Assembly (NCBI GenBank): GCA_023228945.1
Contig: JALOAI010000017.1
Coordinates: 1-64,000, forward strand
DNA: 64,000 nucleotides
Direction: 5' to 3'
From: Pigmentiphaga sp.
Lineage (GTDB): Bacteria > Pseudomonadota > Gammaproteobacteria > Burkholderiales > Burkholderiaceae_B
The notes beneath the pieces were generated by a model. It saw nothing but the letters and a program-made list of their open reading frames with translations, ran no database searches and had not been told where the DNA came from. Of the stretch, positions 33,046-41,924 are shown one piece after another. Positions within the stretch are counted from its first letter, which is position 1. The number at the start of each line of letters is the position of its first letter. Made by a program: the position numbers and the translations under genes.

Positions 33046-34230
33046 TCACGTCGCGCCGGGCACGCGCACCCACCCTTCCATCAACACCCGGGCGCTGCGG
33101 CTCATGATGGCTTTGGTCACCGCCCACTGACCATCCCGCAGCCGTGCCTCGGCACCCACCCGCAGCGTGCCCGACGGGTGGCCGAAGCACACGCTGTTGC
33201 GCTCGCCACCGCCGGCGGCGAGGTTGACCAGGGTGCCGGGAATCGCGGCGGCGGCGCCAATGGCCACGGCGGCGGTGCCCATCATGGCATGGTGCAGCTT
33301 GCCCATGGATACGGCCCGTACCAGGAGGTCGACGTCGGCTGCGCGCACCGTCTTGCCGCTGGACGCGGCATAGTCGGCGGGCGCGGCCACGAAGGCGATT
33401 TTGGGTGTGTGCTGGCGCTGGGCGGCTTCGGCGAGCCCAGCAATCAGGCCCATGCGCAGTGCGCCGTGCGCGCGGATGGTTTCCAGGGTCGCCAGCGCCT
33501 TGGCGTCGCCATTGACATCGCCTTGCAGTTCGGTGCCGGCATAGCCCAGCGCCGAGGCTTCGAGGAAGATGGTCGGAATGCCGGCATTGATCAAGGTGGC
33601 CTTGAAGTTGCCCACACCGGGCACATCCAGTTCGTCCACGATATTGCCCGTGGGAAATAGCGCCCCACCCTCCTCGTCATCCGCGGCGGGATCCATGAAC
33701 TCGAGTTGGATCTCGGCCGCCGGAAACGTGACGCCATCCAGCTCAAAGTCGCCGGTCTCCCGCACCGCGCCGCCGCCCATGGGCACGTGGGCCACGATGG
33801 TCTTGCCGATGTTGGCCTGCCAGATCCGCACGGTGGCGACGCCGTCGGCGGGCAGTTGGCCGGCGTCGACCAGGCCGGTGGCGATGGCGAAAGGCCCCAC
33901 CGCCGCCGACAGGTTGCCGCAGTTGCCGCTCCAATCGATAAACGGCTTGTCGATGGCGACCTGGCCGAACAGATAGTCCACGTCGTGGCCGGGGCGCTCG
34001 CTGCGCGACAGGATCACCACCTTGCTGGTGCTGGAGGTGGCCCCGCCCATGCCGTCGGTATGCTTGCCGTAGGGGTCGGGGCTGCCGATCACGCGCATGA
34101 GCAGCGCATCGCGCGCGGCGCCGGGCCGCTGCGCCGCGGGTGGCAAATCCTGGAGGCGAAAGAACACTCCCTTGCTCGTGCCGCCGCGCATGTAGACGGC
34201 GGGGATCTTGATCTGAGGTGCGAAGATCAT
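33046..34230 (-). CDS. prpF: 2-methylaconitate cis-trans isomerase PrpF
   Basis: A 394-residue PrpF-family isomerase with the double hot-dog-like fold of diaminopimelate epimerase relatives. It converts trans- to cis-2-methylaconitate after AcnD acts. Recognisable stretches are PAVYMRGGTSKGVFF (about 10-24), DWSGNCGNLSAAVGPFAI and FGHPSGTLRVG. AAGGA precedes the ATG at 34230, and the acnD stop lies eight bases upstream, so the two are coupled. The usual acnD-prpF pairing is preserved. Confidence 0.94.
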   Translation of the reverse strand: MIFAPQIKIPAVYMRGGTSKGVFFRLQDLPPAAQRPGAARDALLMRVIGSPDPYGKHTDGMGGATSSTSKVVILSRSERPGHDVDYLFGQVAIDKPFIDWSGNCGNLSAAVGPFAIATGLVDAGQLPADGVATVRIWQANIGKTIVAHVPMGGGAVRETGDFELDGVTFPAAEIQLEFMDPAADDEEGGALFPTGNIVDELDVPGVGNFKATLINAGIPTIFLEASALGYAGTELQGDVNGDAKALATLETIRAHGALRMGLIAGLAEAAQRQHTPKIAFVAAPADYAASSGKTVRAADVDLLVRAVSMGKLHHAMMGTAAVAIGAAAAIPGTLVNLAAGGGERNSVCFGHPSGTLRVGAEARLRDGQWAVTKAIMSRSARVLMEGWVRVPGAT

Positions 34231-34238
34231 GCTGGTCC

Positions 34239-36833
34239 TTAGGCGTCGTTCGCCGCGTCGAGGAAATCTTGCGCAAAGCGCTGGAGTACGCCGCCGGCCT
34301 CGTAGATGGAAACCTCTTCGGCCGTGTCCAGCCGACAGGTAACGGGCACTTCCAGGCGTTCGCCATTGCGCCGATGGACAACGAGAGTAAGCGTGGCGCC
34401 AGGGGTGCGCGCGCCGATCACGTCGTAGGTTTCGGTGCCGTCCAGCGCCAGGGTCTGGCGGTTGGTGCCCGGCTGGAACTCCAGCGGCAACACGCCCATG
34501 CCCACGAGGTTGGTGCGGTGGATGCGCTCGAAGCCCTCGGCCGCAATGGCCTCCACTCCCGCCAGGCGCACGCCCTTGGCGGCCCAATCGCGCGAAGAGC
34601 CCTGGCCGTAGTCGGCGCCGGCGATGATGATCAGCGGCTGGGCGCGCTCCATATAGGTTTCGATCGCTTCCCACATGCGCATGACCTGGCCGTCGGGCTC
34701 CAGCCGGGTCAGCGAGCCTTGCTTGACCTGGCCATCGACCACCGCCATTTCGTTGATCAACTTGGGATTGGCGAAGGTGGCGCGCTGCGCGGTCAGGTGA
34801 TCGCCGCGGTGGGTGGCGTAGGAGTTGAAGTCCTCCTCGGGCAAGCCCATCTTGGCAAGATACTCGCCCGCCGCGCTGTCCGGCAGGATGGCGTTGGAGG
34901 GCGAGAGGTGGTCGGTGGTGATGTTGTCTCCCAGTACGGCCAGCGGCCGCATGCCTTGCAGGCTGCGTTCGCCCGCCAGGGCCCCCTCCCAATACGGCGG
35001 CCGCCGGATATAGGTGCTTTGGGGTCGCCAATCATAGAGCGCCGAAACCGCCGCTCCCGACTCGACGCTGGCGGCGAACATTGGCTCGTACACCCGGCGG
35101 AATTGTTCCGGCTTGACGCTGGCGGCCACCAGCGCGTCGATTTCCTCGTCCGAGGGCCAGATATCCTTGAGCGTGACCGGCCGGCCTTGGGAGTCGCGGC
35201 CCAACACATCCTTTTCGATATCGAAGCGGATGGTGCCGGCGATGGCGTAGGCCACCACCAGCGGCGGCGAAGCCAGGAAAGCCTGTTTGGCGTAGGGATG
35301 GATGCGGCCATCGAAATTGCGGTTTCCCGAGAGCACCGCCGTGGCGTAGAGATCGCGGTCGACGATCTCCTGCTGGATCGCCGGATCCAGCGCGCCGCTC
35401 ATGCCGTTGCAGGTGGTGCAGGCAAAACCCACGATGCCGAAGCCGAGCTGTTCGAGCTCGGGCAAGAGGCCGGCCTCTTCCAGGTAGAGCTGCACCGCCT
35501 TGGAACCCGGCGCCAGCGAGGTCTTGACCCAGGGCTTGCGCATCAGGCCCCGCGCATTGGCGTTGCGGGCGATCAGGCCGGCGGCGATGACGTTGCGCGG
35601 GTTGCTGGTATTGGTGCAACTGGTGATCGCGGCGATGATCACCGCGCCGTCCGGCATGAGGCCGGGCTCTGCCTGTACCGGCCCCGTGATGCCGCGCTCG
35701 GCCAGCTCGCTGGTGGCCACGCGCCGATGGGGATTGGACGGCCCCGCGATATTGCGCACCACCGACGACAGGTCGAAGCGCAGCACGCGCTCGTACTGGA
35801 CCCCGGCCAGGCTATCGGCCCACAGGCCGGCCCGCTTGGCGTAGTTCTCTACCAGGCGTACCTGCTGCTCGTCGCGGCCGGTCAGACGCAGGTAATCGAT
35901 GGTTTGCTGGTCGATGGAGAACATCGCCGCCGTGGCGCCGTATTCGGGCGTCATGTTGGAGATGGTGGCGCGGTCGCCCAGGGTCAGGCTGGGCACGCCG
36001 TCGCCAAAAAATTCCAGATAGCTGGATACCACCTTGGCGTTGCGCAGGAACTCGGTGAGCGCGAGCACCAGGTCGGTGGCCGTGGTGCCGGGCGCCAGGC
36101 GGCCGGTCAGTTCCACGCCCACGATATCGGGCAGGCGCATCCAGGAGGCTCGGCCCAGCATCACGCTCTCGGCCTCCAGGCCGCCCACCCCAATGGCGAT
36201 CACGCCCAGCGCATCCACGTGCGGCGTATGGCTGTCGGTGCCCACCAGGGTGTCGGGGAACGCCACGCCATCGACGGCATGGATGACGGGCGACATGCGC
36301 TCCAGATTGATCTGGTGCATGATGCCGTTGCCCGGCGGGATGACGTCGACGTTGCGAAAGGCCTGCTTCGTCCAGTTGATGAAGTGGAAGCGGTCGTCGT
36401 TGCGGCGGTCTTCGATGGCTCGATTCTTCTCGAAGGCGTCCGGCTCGAAGCCGGCATGCTCCACGGCCAGCGAGTGATCGACGATGAGTTGCGTGGGCAC
36501 CACGGGATTCACCAGGGCCGGATCGCCGCCTTTGGCGGCGATGGCATCGCGCAAGCCGGCAAGGTCGACCAGCGCGGTCTGGCCGAGAATGTCATGACAA
36601 ACCACCCTGGCCGGATACCAGGGAAAGTCGCGGTCGCGGCGGCGCTCGATGAGCTGGGTCAGCGATTCGGTCAGGATTTCAGGATCGCAGCGGCGCACGA
36701 GGTTCTCGGCATGCACGCGGGAGGTGTAAGGCAGGGTATCGTAGGCCCCCCGTCGGATACGGTCGACGGCCTCGCGAGCGTCGAAGTAATCCAGACCGCT
36801 GCCCGGCAGGGGTTTGCGATAGGCGGTATTCAT
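34239..36833 (-). CDS. acnD: Fe/S-dependent 2-methylisocitrate dehydratase AcnD
   Basis: An 864-residue aconitase-family protein. The three cluster-ligand Cys lie in TSCTNTSNP and ACTTCNG; VGTDSHTPH and YGQGSSRDWAAKG in the C-terminal swivel domain are further hallmarks. AcnD dehydrates 2-methylcitrate to trans-2-methylaconitate, which PrpF isomerises. With prpD also in the operon, two routes for the same step are encoded, as reported in Ralstonia eutropha. The ATG at 36833 is preceded by an in-frame TTG at 36836, which is less likely. It follows prpC by 69 bases. Confidence 0.94.
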   Translation of the reverse strand: MNTAYRKPLPGSGLDYFDAREAVDRIRRGAYDTLPYTSRVHAENLVRRCDPEILTESLTQLIERRRDRDFPWYPARVVCHDILGQTALVDLAGLRDAIAAKGGDPALVNPVVPTQLIVDHSLAVEHAGFEPDAFEKNRAIEDRRNDDRFHFINWTKQAFRNVDVIPPGNGIMHQINLERMSPVIHAVDGVAFPDTLVGTDSHTPHVDALGVIAIGVGGLEAESVMLGRASWMRLPDIVGVELTGRLAPGTTATDLVLALTEFLRNAKVVSSYLEFFGDGVPSLTLGDRATISNMTPEYGATAAMFSIDQQTIDYLRLTGRDEQQVRLVENYAKRAGLWADSLAGVQYERVLRFDLSSVVRNIAGPSNPHRRVATSELAERGITGPVQAEPGLMPDGAVIIAAITSCTNTSNPRNVIAAGLIARNANARGLMRKPWVKTSLAPGSKAVQLYLEEAGLLPELEQLGFGIVGFACTTCNGMSGALDPAIQQEIVDRDLYATAVLSGNRNFDGRIHPYAKQAFLASPPLVVAYAIAGTIRFDIEKDVLGRDSQGRPVTLKDIWPSDEEIDALVAASVKPEQFRRVYEPMFAASVESGAAVSALYDWRPQSTYIRRPPYWEGALAGERSLQGMRPLAVLGDNITTDHLSPSNAILPDSAAGEYLAKMGLPEEDFNSYATHRGDHLTAQRATFANPKLINEMAVVDGQVKQGSLTRLEPDGQVMRMWEAIETYMERAQPLIIIAGADYGQGSSRDWAAKGVRLAGVEAIAAEGFERIHRTNLVGMGVLPLEFQPGTNRQTLALDGTETYDVIGARTPGATLTLVVHRRNGERLEVPVTCRLDTAEEVSIYEAGGVLQRFAQDFLDAANDA

Positions 36834-36902
36834 CAAGGTATCGGATGTTCTTCAGAGTGGGCGGCCCCGCCGCCCGGGGCGGGGTCTGGCGCGCGGCGCG
36901 AA

Positions 36903-38057
36903 TCAGCGCTCGCCGATCGGTACAAAAGTTTGGTCTTCGGGTCCCACGTAATTGGCGTTGGGCCGGATGATCTTGCCATCGATCCGTTGTTCGATCACAT
37001 GCGCGCTCCAGCCGGCGGTGCGGGCGATAACGAACAGCGGCGTGAACATGGCGGTGGGCACCCCCAGCATGTGGTAGCTCACGGCGCTATACCAATCGAG
37101 GTTGGGGAACATTTTCTTGGCGTCCCACATCACCGCTTCCAGCCGTTCGGCAATGCGGTACATTTTGGTGTTGCCGGCCTCTTCCGAGAGTTCGCGGGCG
37201 ATGTCACGGATGATGGCGTTGCGCGGATCGGACACCGTATACACCGGATGGCCAAAACCGATCACCACCTCTTTGTTGGCCACCCGGGCGCGGATATCCT
37301 GCTCGGCGTCATCGGGATTCTCGTAGCGCTGCTGCACCTCGAAGGCCACTTCGTTGGCGCCGCCGTGCTTGGGGCCACGCAAGGCGCCGATGGCGCCCGC
37401 GATGGCCGAATACATATCGCTGCCGGTGCCGGCGATCACGCGCGAGGTGAACGTCGAGGCGTTGAACTCATGTTCGGCGTAGAGGATGAGCGAGGCGTGC
37501 ATCGCACTTACCCACGACTCCTTCGGCGCCTCGCCATGCAGCAGCGACAGGAAATGGCTGCCGATGGAATCGTCGTCGGTCTCGACCTCGATGCGGCGGC
37601 CATTGTGGCTGTAGTGATACCAGTACAGCAGCATGGAACCCAGCGACGCCATCAGGCGGTCGGCGATGTCGCGCGCGCCCGCCAGGTTGTGATCGTCCTT
37701 CTCGGGCGTGAGGCAGCCGAGCACCGACACGCCGGTGCGCATGACGTCCATGGGATGGGCCGAAGGCGGCAATTGCTCCAGGGCGGCCTTGAGCGCCGCG
37801 GGCAGGCCGCGCAAGGCGCGCAGCTTGGCCTTGTAGGCCGCGAGCTCGGCCACGTTGGGCAGCTTGCCGTGCACCAGCAGGTGGGCCACTTCCTCGAACT
37901 CGGTATGCCGGGCCAGGTCGTGGATGTCGTAGCCGCGGTAGTGCAGATCGTTGCCGCTGCGGCCCACGGTGCACAGCGCCGTGTTGCCGGCCGGCGTGCC
38001 CGACAGCGCCACCGATTTCTTGGGCTTGAAGCCGGATGGGGAAGTCGTCTCCGTCAT
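36903..38057 (-). CDS. prpC: 2-methylcitrate synthase
   Basis: A 384-residue citrate-synthase-family enzyme that condenses propionyl-CoA and oxaloacetate. Catalytic residues can be seen: the His in LRGPKHGGANE, the His in GFGHPVYTVSDPR, and the Asp in the C-terminal region of the family. SVALSGTPAGNTALCTVG at the N-terminus is typical of methylcitrate synthases. AGGAGA precedes the ATG at 38057, and prpB ends 22 bases upstream, so both are in one operon. Confidence 0.95.
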   Translation of the reverse strand: MTETTSPSGFKPKKSVALSGTPAGNTALCTVGRSGNDLHYRGYDIHDLARHTEFEEVAHLLVHGKLPNVAELAAYKAKLRALRGLPAALKAALEQLPPSAHPMDVMRTGVSVLGCLTPEKDDHNLAGARDIADRLMASLGSMLLYWYHYSHNGRRIEVETDDDSIGSHFLSLLHGEAPKESWVSAMHASLILYAEHEFNASTFTSRVIAGTGSDMYSAIAGAIGALRGPKHGGANEVAFEVQQRYENPDDAEQDIRARVANKEVVIGFGHPVYTVSDPRNAIIRDIARELSEEAGNTKMYRIAERLEAVMWDAKKMFPNLDWYSAVSYHMLGVPTAMFTPLFVIARTAGWSAHVIEQRIDGKIIRPNANYVGPEDQTFVPIGER

Positions 38058-38079
38058 ACTGCTCTCCTGAAATGAGGGT

Positions 38080-38973
38080 TTATTCACCAACGGGGCCGCC
38101 GAGCTTGGCAAAGCGTTCGTCCAGATATTCCTCGTAGGCGTAATAGCCGATGCTTTGATAAAGCTCGTCGCGGGTCTGCATCTGCTCCACCACATTGCGC
38201 TGGTGGCCGTCGCGGCGGATCGCGCGGAATACGTTCTCGGCCGCCTTGTTCATGGCGCGGAAGGCCGACAGCGGGTACAAGGCCATGGCCACGCCCACCT
38301 CTCGCAACTCGGCCAGATCGAACAGCGGCGTCTTGCCGAACTCGGTGAGGTTGGCGAGCAGCGGCGCCGACAGTGCGCCGGCAAAACGGCGGTAGGTATC
38401 GAGATCATAAGCGGCTTCGGCGAACACGCCATCCGCCCCCGCCTCCAGGCAGGCCTGGGCCCGCTCCAGCGCCGCTTCCACGCCTTCCACGGCGATGGCG
38501 TCGGTGCGGGCGATGAGGAAGAAATCCGGATCGGTGCGGGCGTCGGCGGCGGCCTTGATCCGATCGACCATCTCTGGCGTGGATACGATGGACTTGCCGG
38601 GCCGATGGCCGCAACGCTTGGCGCCAACCTGGTCCTCGATGTGGCAGGCGGCGGCGCCGGCCTTGATCAGGCTCTTGATCGTGCGCGCGATGTTGAAGGC
38701 GCTGGGGCCGAAACCGGTGTCGACGTCCACCAGCACGGGCAGCGGGCAGACGTCGGTGATGCGGCGCACGTCGACCAGGGTATCTTCGAGCGTGGAAATG
38801 CCGAGATCGGGCAGGCCCAGCGAGCCGGCGGACACGCCACCGCCCGATACATAGATGGCGCGATAACCCTCGCGTTGCGCCAGCAGCGCGTGGTTGGCGT
38901 TGATCGTTCCTACGATCTGCAGCGGGGATTCCTCCCGCAAGGCGGCGCGAAAGCGGGCACCGGGTGTGGACAT
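38080..38973 (-). CDS. prpB: 2-methylisocitrate lyase
   Basis: A 297-residue isocitrate-lyase-superfamily enzyme splitting 2-methylisocitrate into succinate and pyruvate. The catalytic loop KRCGH has Cys121; DVDTGFG (83-89) holds metal-binding Asp residues. AGGAGA precedes the ATG at 38973. It is the first gene of the prp operon; its 150-base leader starts at the predicted sigma-54 promoter and contains R2 copy F. PrpR is encoded divergently. Confidence 0.96.
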   Translation of the reverse strand: MSTPGARFRAALREESPLQIVGTINANHALLAQREGYRAIYVSGGGVSAGSLGLPDLGISTLEDTLVDVRRITDVCPLPVLVDVDTGFGPSAFNIARTIKSLIKAGAAACHIEDQVGAKRCGHRPGKSIVSTPEMVDRIKAAADARTDPDFFLIARTDAIAVEGVEAALERAQACLEAGADGVFAEAAYDLDTYRRFAGALSAPLLANLTEFGKTPLFDLAELREVGVAMALYPLSAFRAMNKAAENVFRAIRRDGHQRNVVEQMQTRDELYQSIGYYAYEEYLDERFAKLGGPVGE

Positions 38974-38992
38974 GGCAACTCTCCTGGATAAA

Positions 38993-39120
38993 GTGAAGAA
39001 CCCCGGCCAACGCCGGCCCGGGCATCTTCATCCCGATGTGGCGCCTTCCGGCTCCGCTCCGGGATAGCCTTCGCTGGGCCTGATCATGGATTAAGGCTTG
39101 TGCTGAGGCGCATGGTCATG
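38993..39120 (-). repeat. dispersed structured element (family R2), copy F
   Basis: A diverged copy inside the predicted prpB leader, in the direction of transcription. On the minus strand it starts CATGACCATGCGCC, keeps GGAGCCGGAAGGCGCC, and ends with a GC hairpin and GGGGTTCTTCAC, 20 bases before the prpB ATG. In the last hairpin a T-A pair of copy E is a C-G pair here. No gene is found in the whole 38974-39301 gap. Confidence 0.6.
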
Positions 39121-39138
39121 AAGTCTGCCGGTACAGGC

Positions 39139-39153
39139 GCAAATACCGTGCCA
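39139..39153 (-). promoter_or_regulatory. sigma-54 promoter of the prp operon
   Basis: On the minus strand TGGCAC-GGTAT-TTGC matches the -24/-12 consensus exactly, with the correct five-base spacer. It points at prpB, and transcription would start near 39127. PrpR is a sigma-54 activator encoded next door, which supports the call. Confidence 0.85.
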
Positions 39154-39253
39154 TCGCCACCAGTTTGCTCATGCATCCAGAATACCTCAATAAAATCAAA
39201 CCATTGCAAGCCTTCTTGTCAGACACCGCCTGCCTGGGTTAGTCTGCAACGAT

Positions 39254-39291
39254 GTTTCATCGTTTCAAAATTGAAACACCAACCGTTTCAA
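39254..39291. promoter_or_regulatory. PrpR upstream activating sites
   Basis: Four GTTTCA-type half-sites: GTTTCAT (39254-39260), the near palindrome GTTTCAA-AA-TTGAAAC (39262-39277) and GTTTCAA (39285-39291). They lie about 100-150 bases upstream of the -24/-12 promoter, the distance expected of enhancer sites for a sigma-54 activator, and just before prpR, allowing autoregulation. Confidence 0.75.
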
Positions 39292-39301
39292 ACCTCGATC
39301 C

Positions 39302-41350
39302 ATGCCCTCCCCCCATTCGTCGCTCGCCCAGCGTCCGCTGATTCTTGCCGTCGGCTTTCATCGCCTGCAGGGTTTATTGCGCGATATCGCCCCGGAATAC
39401 CAAGCCCAGGCCGATATCGAGGTGATTTCCAGCCGCTTCGAGCAGGCGGTGGGCGATGTACAGCGGCGGCAGCGGCAACGTCGGGTAGACGCCGTGGTCG
39501 CCGCCGGATCCAACGGCGCCTATCTGCGCGAGCGTCTCGAAGTGCCGGTCGTGGCGGTGCGGGTCGATGGCTACGACGTGTTGCGGGCCCTGGCCAGCGC
39601 CCGCGAAGCCGAGGGGCCGATGGCGGTGCTCCTGCATGGCGCGGTGCCGCCCGAGCTGTCCGGCTTTCTGCAAGCCTTTCAGTTGGACGTGCAGGTCCGC
39701 AGCTATGTCAGCGGCGACGAAGCCCGCGCCCATATCAGCGACCTGGCGCGACGCGGCATCAAGGCCGTGGTGGCTCCCGGCCTGGCCACCGATCTGGCAC
39801 AAGGCGCCGGCATGCTGGGCATCTTTCTTTATTCACCCGAGGCCGTGCGGCGTTCGTTCGAAGACGCCTTGCGCCTGGCGCGCGCCGCACGCCAGGAGGC
39901 GGCGCGCAGCGAGCGTCTGGATATCATCATCGACCAACTGCAAGATGGCGTGATCGCGGTCGATCGCCACGAACGCATCGAAACCGTCAATCCCTCGATG
40001 GAACGCATCCTCGGCCAGCCTCGCTCGCAATTGCTCGGCAAACGGCTGGGGGCAGTCCAGCCCGAGCTGAGTCTCGAACGCACCTTGCGCCAAGGCATCA
40101 CCGAGAACGACCGCGTCGCCCGGGTGGGCGATACCCTGTTGGTCACCCACCGCCGTCCGGTCCTGGAACAGGGGATGCAGACCGGCGCGGTCCTGATCGG
40201 TCAGGAGTCCACCGCGATCCGCCGCTCCGAACGCCGCTTGCGCGGACGCGCCGCGCCCGGAGGCGGCGCACGCTATCGCTTATCGTCGCTGATTGGCGGC
40301 AGTGCCGCCATAGGCCGGGTCGTCCAGGCGGCCGAACGCTACGCCAGATCCGACGCAACGCTGTTGGTGACCGGCGAGAGCGGCACCGGCAAAGAGATCG
40401 TGGCGCAAGGCATCCACCAGGCCAGCCGGCGGCGCCACGGTCCTTTCGTTGCGCTCAACTGCGGCGCCCTGCCCGAATCGCTGCTCGAGAGCGAACTCTT
40501 CGGCTATGAAGACGGCGCCTTCACGGGCGCGAGGCGCGGCGGCAAACCGGGATTGTTCGAGGCCGCCCATGGGGGCACGTTGTTCCTGGACGAAATCGGC
40601 GAGGTTTCGGCACCTTTGCAGGCACGGCTGTTGCGGGTACTCCAGGAGCGCGAGGTTTTGCGCCTGGGCGCAACCGAACCCACGCCGGTGGACGTACGCA
40701 TCATCGCCGCCACCCACGAAGATCTGCGCGGTCGCCTCGATGCGGGCAGCTTCCGGCTCGATCTCTACTTCCGCCTCAATCTGTTGCGCCTGCACCTGCC
40801 GCCTTTGCGCGACCGCGAGGGCGACGCCGCGCGGATCGCCGCCGCGCTGCTCGACACCATCGCGGCCCGACTCGGCGTGCCGGCGGTGCGCGCCCGGCCT
40901 TTCGTCGACGCCCTCCTCGCCGCCGCGGCCAATTATCCCTGGCCGGGCAACGTGCGCGAACTGGAGAATTTCGTCGAACGCATGGTCATCGCGGCATCGC
41001 TGGAGCCGAGGCCCACGCCAGCCCTGGTGCGTGACCTGCTGCCCGAGCTGTTCGATCCCGACGTGATCTCCCTGCCGACAGGCGCCAGACAGACCGCCCT
41101 GGGCTCAAGCCGTCCGTCCGGCCGGCTCGACATCCCCTGGAGAACGGCAGCCTCCACACCGGCGGAACACGGTTTGCCGCCGTCGCTCGACGCGTCGGCC
41201 GCCCTGCTGTTGCAAACGCTGCGCGACACGGCGGGCAACCGCGAGGAAGCTTGCCGGCAGTTGGGGATCAGCCGCACCACGCTATGGCGGCGGATCAAGG
41301 CGCTGCGTGACGCCGGCTTCAACGTGCCGGATATCGGCGGCAGCTCTTGA
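39302..41350 (+). CDS. prpR: sigma-54-dependent activator of propionate catabolism
   Basis: A 682-residue activator. Residues 15-185 form the PrpR_N sensor domain, which binds 2-methylcitrate in relatives; a PAS-like segment follows (about 205-300). The AAA+ domain has Walker A GESGTGKE (358-365), the sigma-54-contact loop GAFTGA (405-410) and Walker B TLFLDEIGE. A Fis-type helix-turn-helix ends the protein (CRQLGISRTTLWRRIKAL). ATG at 39302 is the obvious start. It is divergent from prpB, with its operators between them. Confidence 0.95.
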   Translation: MPSPHSSLAQRPLILAVGFHRLQGLLRDIAPEYQAQADIEVISSRFEQAVGDVQRRQRQRRVDAVVAAGSNGAYLRERLEVPVVAVRVDGYDVLRALASAREAEGPMAVLLHGAVPPELSGFLQAFQLDVQVRSYVSGDEARAHISDLARRGIKAVVAPGLATDLAQGAGMLGIFLYSPEAVRRSFEDALRLARAARQEAARSERLDIIIDQLQDGVIAVDRHERIETVNPSMERILGQPRSQLLGKRLGAVQPELSLERTLRQGITENDRVARVGDTLLVTHRRPVLEQGMQTGAVLIGQESTAIRRSERRLRGRAAPGGGARYRLSSLIGGSAAIGRVVQAAERYARSDATLLVTGESGTGKEIVAQGIHQASRRRHGPFVALNCGALPESLLESELFGYEDGAFTGARRGGKPGLFEAAHGGTLFLDEIGEVSAPLQARLLRVLQEREVLRLGATEPTPVDVRIIAATHEDLRGRLDAGSFRLDLYFRLNLLRLHLPPLRDREGDAARIAAALLDTIAARLGVPAVRARPFVDALLAAAANYPWPGNVRELENFVERMVIAASLEPRPTPALVRDLLPELFDPDVISLPTGARQTALGSSRPSGRLDIPWRTAASTPAEHGLPPSLDASAALLLQTLRDTAGNREEACRQLGISRTTLWRRIKALRDAGFNVPDIGGSS

Positions 41351-41446
41351 ACGTTGCGCTTTCTCGTTGTGGAGTCGGCGTCGCGCTCGCCTACAATGCC
41401 CGAGCTATCATTCACCCTTGTTTCGGCGCCGCCGCATCCTAGTCAC

Positions 41447-41866
41447 ATGTCCCAGACCGATACCACCGATTACTTCGGCTTCGAAGTCCCGTTCATGCAT
41501 GCGCTCGGGCTGATTCCCGAAACCATCGATACCCATTTCTGCCGTACCCGGCTGCCGGCCAGGCCCGATCTCGCCAATAGCCGCGGCGACGTCCACGGCG
41601 GCACCCTGATGAGCGTGCTCGATTTCACGCTTTCCGCCGCGGCACGCGGCCACGCTCCCGCCACGACGGGCGTTGCCACCATCGACTTGTCCACGCATTT
41701 CATGGATGCCGCACGTGGCGAGGTCATCATCGAGGCCACCTGCCTGCGGCGCGGCCGGTCCATCGCCTACTGCGAAGGCCGCGTGCTCGACGCCGCCACG
41801 GCGCAATGCCTGGTGGTGGCGCACGGCGCGTTCAAGCTGCTGGAGCGGCGCTCGCCGGGCGGCTGA
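41447..41866 (+). CDS. PaaI-family thioesterase
   Basis: A 139-residue hot-dog-fold thioesterase. SRGDVHGGTLMSVLDFTLSAA in outline contains the HGGxxxxxxD active-site pattern of the PaaI group, which hydrolyses acyl-CoA thioesters. The start MSQTDTTDYFGF is chosen because it gives the family length. It lies 97 bases after prpR and 58 bases before the SDR gene on the same strand. Its acyl substrate is unknown; it may recycle CoA from products of the nearby CoA-dependent enzymes. Confidence 0.83.
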   Translation: MSQTDTTDYFGFEVPFMHALGLIPETIDTHFCRTRLPARPDLANSRGDVHGGTLMSVLDFTLSAAARGHAPATTGVATIDLSTHFMDAARGEVIIEATCLRRGRSIAYCEGRVLDAATAQCLVVAHGAFKLLERRSPGG

Positions 41867-41924
41867 ACCGGGTCTGCACGATACAATCGTTTAGGTATAA
41901 ACCTTCATTTCAAGGAGCGATAAC

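Noticed and set aside
34218..38075. A 1285-codon open frame on the plus strand across acnD and prpC
   Set aside because: It is the antisense of well-matched prpF, acnD and prpC genes. Its His/Gly/Ala-rich translation has no domain, and long antisense frames are expected at this GC content.
41882..41900. A distinct alternative sigma promoter before the SDR gene
   Set aside because: TACAAT and TATAAA boxes are present but no -35 or other consensus stands out; not enough to name a promoter class.
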